From NCBI RefSeq assembly GCF_946222045.1, contig NZ_CAMILN010000054.1, positions 1 through 6,711 on the forward strand: a DNA stretch of 6,711 bases, written 5' to 3'. This document shows, one piece after another, positions 5,588 through 6,711 of this stretch; the stretch's first letter is position 1; each line of letters starts with the position of its first letter. The notes under the pieces were generated by a model. It had not been told where the DNA came from. It did no database searches and saw only the letters and a list, made by a program, of their open reading frames with translations. Position numbers and translations under genes: made by a program. This stretch comes from an uncultured Peptoniphilus sp. (GTDB lineage: Bacteria; Bacillota; Clostridia; Tissierellales; Peptoniphilaceae).

Positions 5588-5664
5588 GTCTACGTAGCTC
5601 AGTTGGATAGAGCACACGCCTCCTAAGCGTGGGGTCGGAGGTTCGACTCCTCTCGTGGACGCCA
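5588..5664 (+). tRNA. tRNA-Arg (anticodon CCU)
   Basis: A complete 77-nt cloverleaf. The acceptor arms 5588-5594 and 5654-5660 pair over 7 bp with one U-G. The D arm is GCTC/GAGC (5597-5600, 5610-5613); the anticodon stem is CACGC/GCGTG with loop CTCCTAA (5620-5626), giving anticodon CCT at 5622-5624, which reads AGG. The T arm is GGAGG/CCTCT with loop TTCGACT. Discriminator G is at 5661 and the CCA end is encoded (5662-5664). It is a single-gene unit with its own promoter and terminator. Confidence 0.97.
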
Positions 5665-5666
5665 CA

Positions 5667-5696
5667 AATCACTTGCATTAGCAGGTGATTTTTTTT
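5667..5696 (+). terminator. Intrinsic terminator of the tRNA-Arg gene
   Basis: A 10-bp stem, AATCACTTGC with GCAGGTGATT (one wobble), has an ATTA loop and is followed by an eight-T run (5689-5696). It begins 2 nt after the CCA end. Confidence 0.92.
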
Positions 5697-5798
5697 AAAT
5701 TTTTATTAATTCCTATTTCAAATTTCTTTAGATTTCAATCTTTTGATCATAATAAATTGGCTCTAGCTTTTATATTTTTTATAAATTTTAAATTCACC

Positions 5799-5871
5799 AA
5801 GTAGAATTAGTCACAAAATATTTTTTGTTTGATTTTCAATTCCTTTGTCTATATTTTTATTAATTCTACTT
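5799..5871. repeat. Inverted repeat in the AT-rich gap
   Basis: The gap 5697-5880 holds no gene I can support. It contains a perfect 11-bp inverted repeat, AAGTAGAATTA (5799-5809) and TAATTCTACTT (5861-5871), separated by 51 bp, with a smaller ACAAAA/TTTTGT hairpin inside (5813 onward). A 14-bp direct repeat, ATTTTTATTAATTC, occurs at 5699-5712 and again at 5853-5866. At this AT content some of this may be chance. It lies just downstream of the minus-strand gene ending at 5881 and no strong T-tailed terminator is visible for that gene. Confidence 0.4.
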
Positions 5872-5880
5872 TTATATCTC

Positions 5881-6201
5881 CTAATCCAAATCTATTAATT
5901 CAATTATATTTATCACTGGAACTTCATAGGGATGATTTTCCCTTATAATCTTCATAGCTTCCTCTAAATCTTCTCTTCTTATCCTAAATTCCAACTTTGA
6001 TTCCTCTACTTCTTCAACTTTATTTAGGCTTCCTATATAGGGGTTTGCCCCTTCAATTGGCCTAAAATGTCCCTTAACATATGTTTCTGCATAACAATAA
6101 TCATAATTTTCTTCTTTTAAAAAACCTTTTTCGTTGATTTTATTAATTAATTTTATGCTGTCCTCTCTTGGGATAAATACTTCTATTTTAACGTGTTTCA
6201 T
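5881..6201 (-). CDS. Stand-alone NIF3/YqfO-insert-like protein (CutA/PII-like fold)
   Basis: This 106-residue protein resembles the small family usually labelled 'NGG1p interacting factor NIF3', which corresponds to the PII/CutA-like domain inserted in Firmicute YqfO proteins. Visible signatures are NYDYC (32-36), GHFRPIEGANPYIG (44-57), VEESKLEFRI (65-74) and ENHPYEVPV (88-96). The catalytic-looking metal-binding parts of full NIF3 proteins are absent. The molecular role of the isolated domain is not established; an oligomeric, possibly ligand- or metal-sensing protein is a guess from the fold. The start is supported by a full AGGAGGT (6207-6213) 5 nt before the ATG. A possible extended -10 (TGG followed by TATAAA at 6220-6225) with a weak -35 (TTTATA, 6243-6248) lies upstream. 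It is monocistronic, facing away from the membrane-protein gene and converging with the tRNA. Confidence 0.82.
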   Translation of the reverse strand: MKHVKIEVFIPREDSIKLINKINEKGFLKEENYDYCYAETYVKGHFRPIEGANPYIGSLNKVEEVEESKLEFRIRREDLEEAMKIIRENHPYEVPVINIIELIDLD

Positions 6202-6219
6202 GGCCTACCTCCTCTTATT

Positions 6220-6248
6220 TTTATACCACAAATTTTCTAAAATATAAA
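6220..6248 (-). promoter_or_regulatory. Possible promoter of the NIF3-like gene
   Basis: The minus strand has TG, one base, then TATAAA (6220-6225) as an extended -10, and TTTATA (6243-6248; four of six) after 17 bp as the -35. The surroundings are very AT-rich, which weakens the call. Confidence 0.4.
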
Positions 6249-6304
6249 TATAAATTGTTTAGATTTTTATTTCCAGGTTATATATTAAGTAGGGAGGGAT
6301 CATT

Positions 6305-6637
6305 ATGATTAGTTTAATTATTAAAATTTTAGTAAGTGGATTAGCTGTTTTATTAACTTCTGCACTTTCCATTGGAATTCAAACAGACGGTTATTCTACA
6401 GCTATTATGGCAGCTATTGTAATAGGAATTTTAGACTGGGCAATAAATAAATTCACAGGCGTTGACGCTTCACCATTTGGTAGAGGAGCTGTTGGATTTG
6501 TTGTTGCAGCAGTAATTTTATTCATCACTGGTAAAATTGTTGATGGATTTACTGTATCAGTTATGGGAGCTCTTGTTGGTGCTCTTATCCTTGGTATTGT
6601 GGACTCATTCCTACCAGTTGACAAAAAAACTATGTAA
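6305..6637 (+). CDS. Small membrane protein, phage holin family 4 / YvlD-like
   Basis: This 110-residue protein is almost wholly hydrophobic, with four predicted membrane helices at about 4-24, 30-48, 60-78 and 84-104. The glycine- and alanine-rich helices, the Asp near the end of helix 2 (GILDWAINKF) and the GALVGALILGIVDSFLP ending match the 'phage holin family 4 / YvlD' group (PF04020) as I know it. Despite the name these are common chromosomal proteins; no phage genes surround it, and a lysis role should not be assumed. AGGGAGGG (6291-6298) lies 6 nt before the ATG, a very strong ribosome site. Upstream AT-rich sequence contains TTGTTT (6255-6260) and TATATA (6279-6284) with an 18-bp spacer, a weak promoter candidate. 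It is divergent from the NIF3-like gene. Its presumed terminator downstream appears interrupted. Confidence 0.8.
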   Translation: MISLIIKILVSGLAVLLTSALSIGIQTDGYSTAIMAAIVIGILDWAINKFTGVDASPFGRGAVGFVVAAVILFITGKIVDGFTVSVMGALVGALILGIVDSFLPVDKKTM

Positions 6638-6639
6638 TA

Positions 6640-6658
6640 TAAAAAAAGACTCGAGCTT
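6640..6658 (+). terminator. Left arm of an interrupted terminator (candidate)
   Basis: Just after the stop of the holin-like gene the sequence reads A-rich tract, GACTCGAGCTTT. This looks like the ascending arm of a typical A-tract/T-tract terminator, but the matching arm (AAAGCTCGAGTC followed by T) does not follow within the remaining bases. Instead an IS-end-like sequence begins. Confidence 0.35.
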
Positions 6659-6711
6659 TGTGGTGACCCCATAAAGTTGGACCTAATACCAGAGAGAATT
6701 TATATTTTCTC
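6659..6711. mobile_element. Probable IS3-family terminal inverted repeat, cut by window edge
   Basis: The sequence from 6659 contains TGACCCCATAAAGTTGGAC (6664-6682). It resembles, from memory, the terminal inverted repeats of IS3-family (IS150-group) elements in Firmicutes, which begin with TG and carry an ACCCCA...AAGTTGGAC core. About 50 bp of the putative element is in view, with no ORF yet. The exact outer end (TG at 6659, 6661 or 6664) cannot be fixed without the other end and the target duplication. Confidence 0.5.

Noticed and set aside
5588..5712. tRNA-Arg as an integration site for a mobile island
   Set aside because: No integrase gene and no repeat of the tRNA 3' end is found downstream in the window.
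6305..6637. Holin-like gene as evidence of a prophage or lysis cassette
   Set aside because: No endolysin, phage structural gene or integrase is nearby. This family is common on chromosomes; the GH73 gene is 4 kb away in another operon.

Overview
The window looks like chromosomal DNA from a low-GC, AT-rich Gram-positive anaerobe. Codon use and protein style (Lys/Glu/Ile-rich proteins, strong AGGAGG-type ribosome sites, TTG starts) fit a clostridia-like Firmicute. My best guess is the Anaerococcus/Peptoniphilus group (Tissierellia); this comes from general resemblance, not from a search.

Minus strand, about 4040 down to 310: a tightly packed six-gene unit transcribed from an extended -10 promoter just upstream of folE. 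The order is folE (GTP cyclohydrolase I), an HD-domain metal phosphohydrolase, a fused folB-folK (dihydroneopterin aldolase plus HPPK), a membrane-anchored GH73 glucosaminidase, and two small membrane proteins of unknown function. Junctions are overlaps or about 10-nt gaps, and the last two genes start with TTG inside a TTGA stop/start overlap. The first three genes cover the pterin branch of folate synthesis up to 6-hydroxymethyl-dihydropterin pyrophosphate. The HD protein sits exactly where the missing dihydroneopterin-triphosphate dephosphorylation step would belong. No folP or folC is present.

Minus strand, about 302 down to 57: a separate transcription unit with a near-consensus promoter, a roughly 210-nt RNA with several local hairpins and a closing stem, and a clear intrinsic terminator. 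I could not assign it to a known RNA class. It also holds a 17-codon ORF with a good ribosome site, so it may be a structured RNA, a leader, or both. This is the least explained item in the window.

Plus strand, 4093-5560: a D-alanyl-D-alanine carboxypeptidase (PBP5/DacA type), divergent from folE, ending in a hairpin whose 3' arm carries the -35 box of the next unit. Then 5549-5696: a single tRNA-Arg(CCU) gene with its own promoter, encoded CCA and strong terminator. An AT-rich gap (about 5697-5880) follows, with one inverted and one direct repeat.

Right end: a minus-strand stand-alone NIF3/YqfO-insert-like (CutA/PII-fold) protein, then a divergent plus-strand four-helix membrane protein of the phage-holin-4/YvlD family. 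After the latter lies what appears to be the first arm of a terminator hairpin, interrupted by a sequence resembling the terminal inverted repeat of an IS3-family element that runs off the window.
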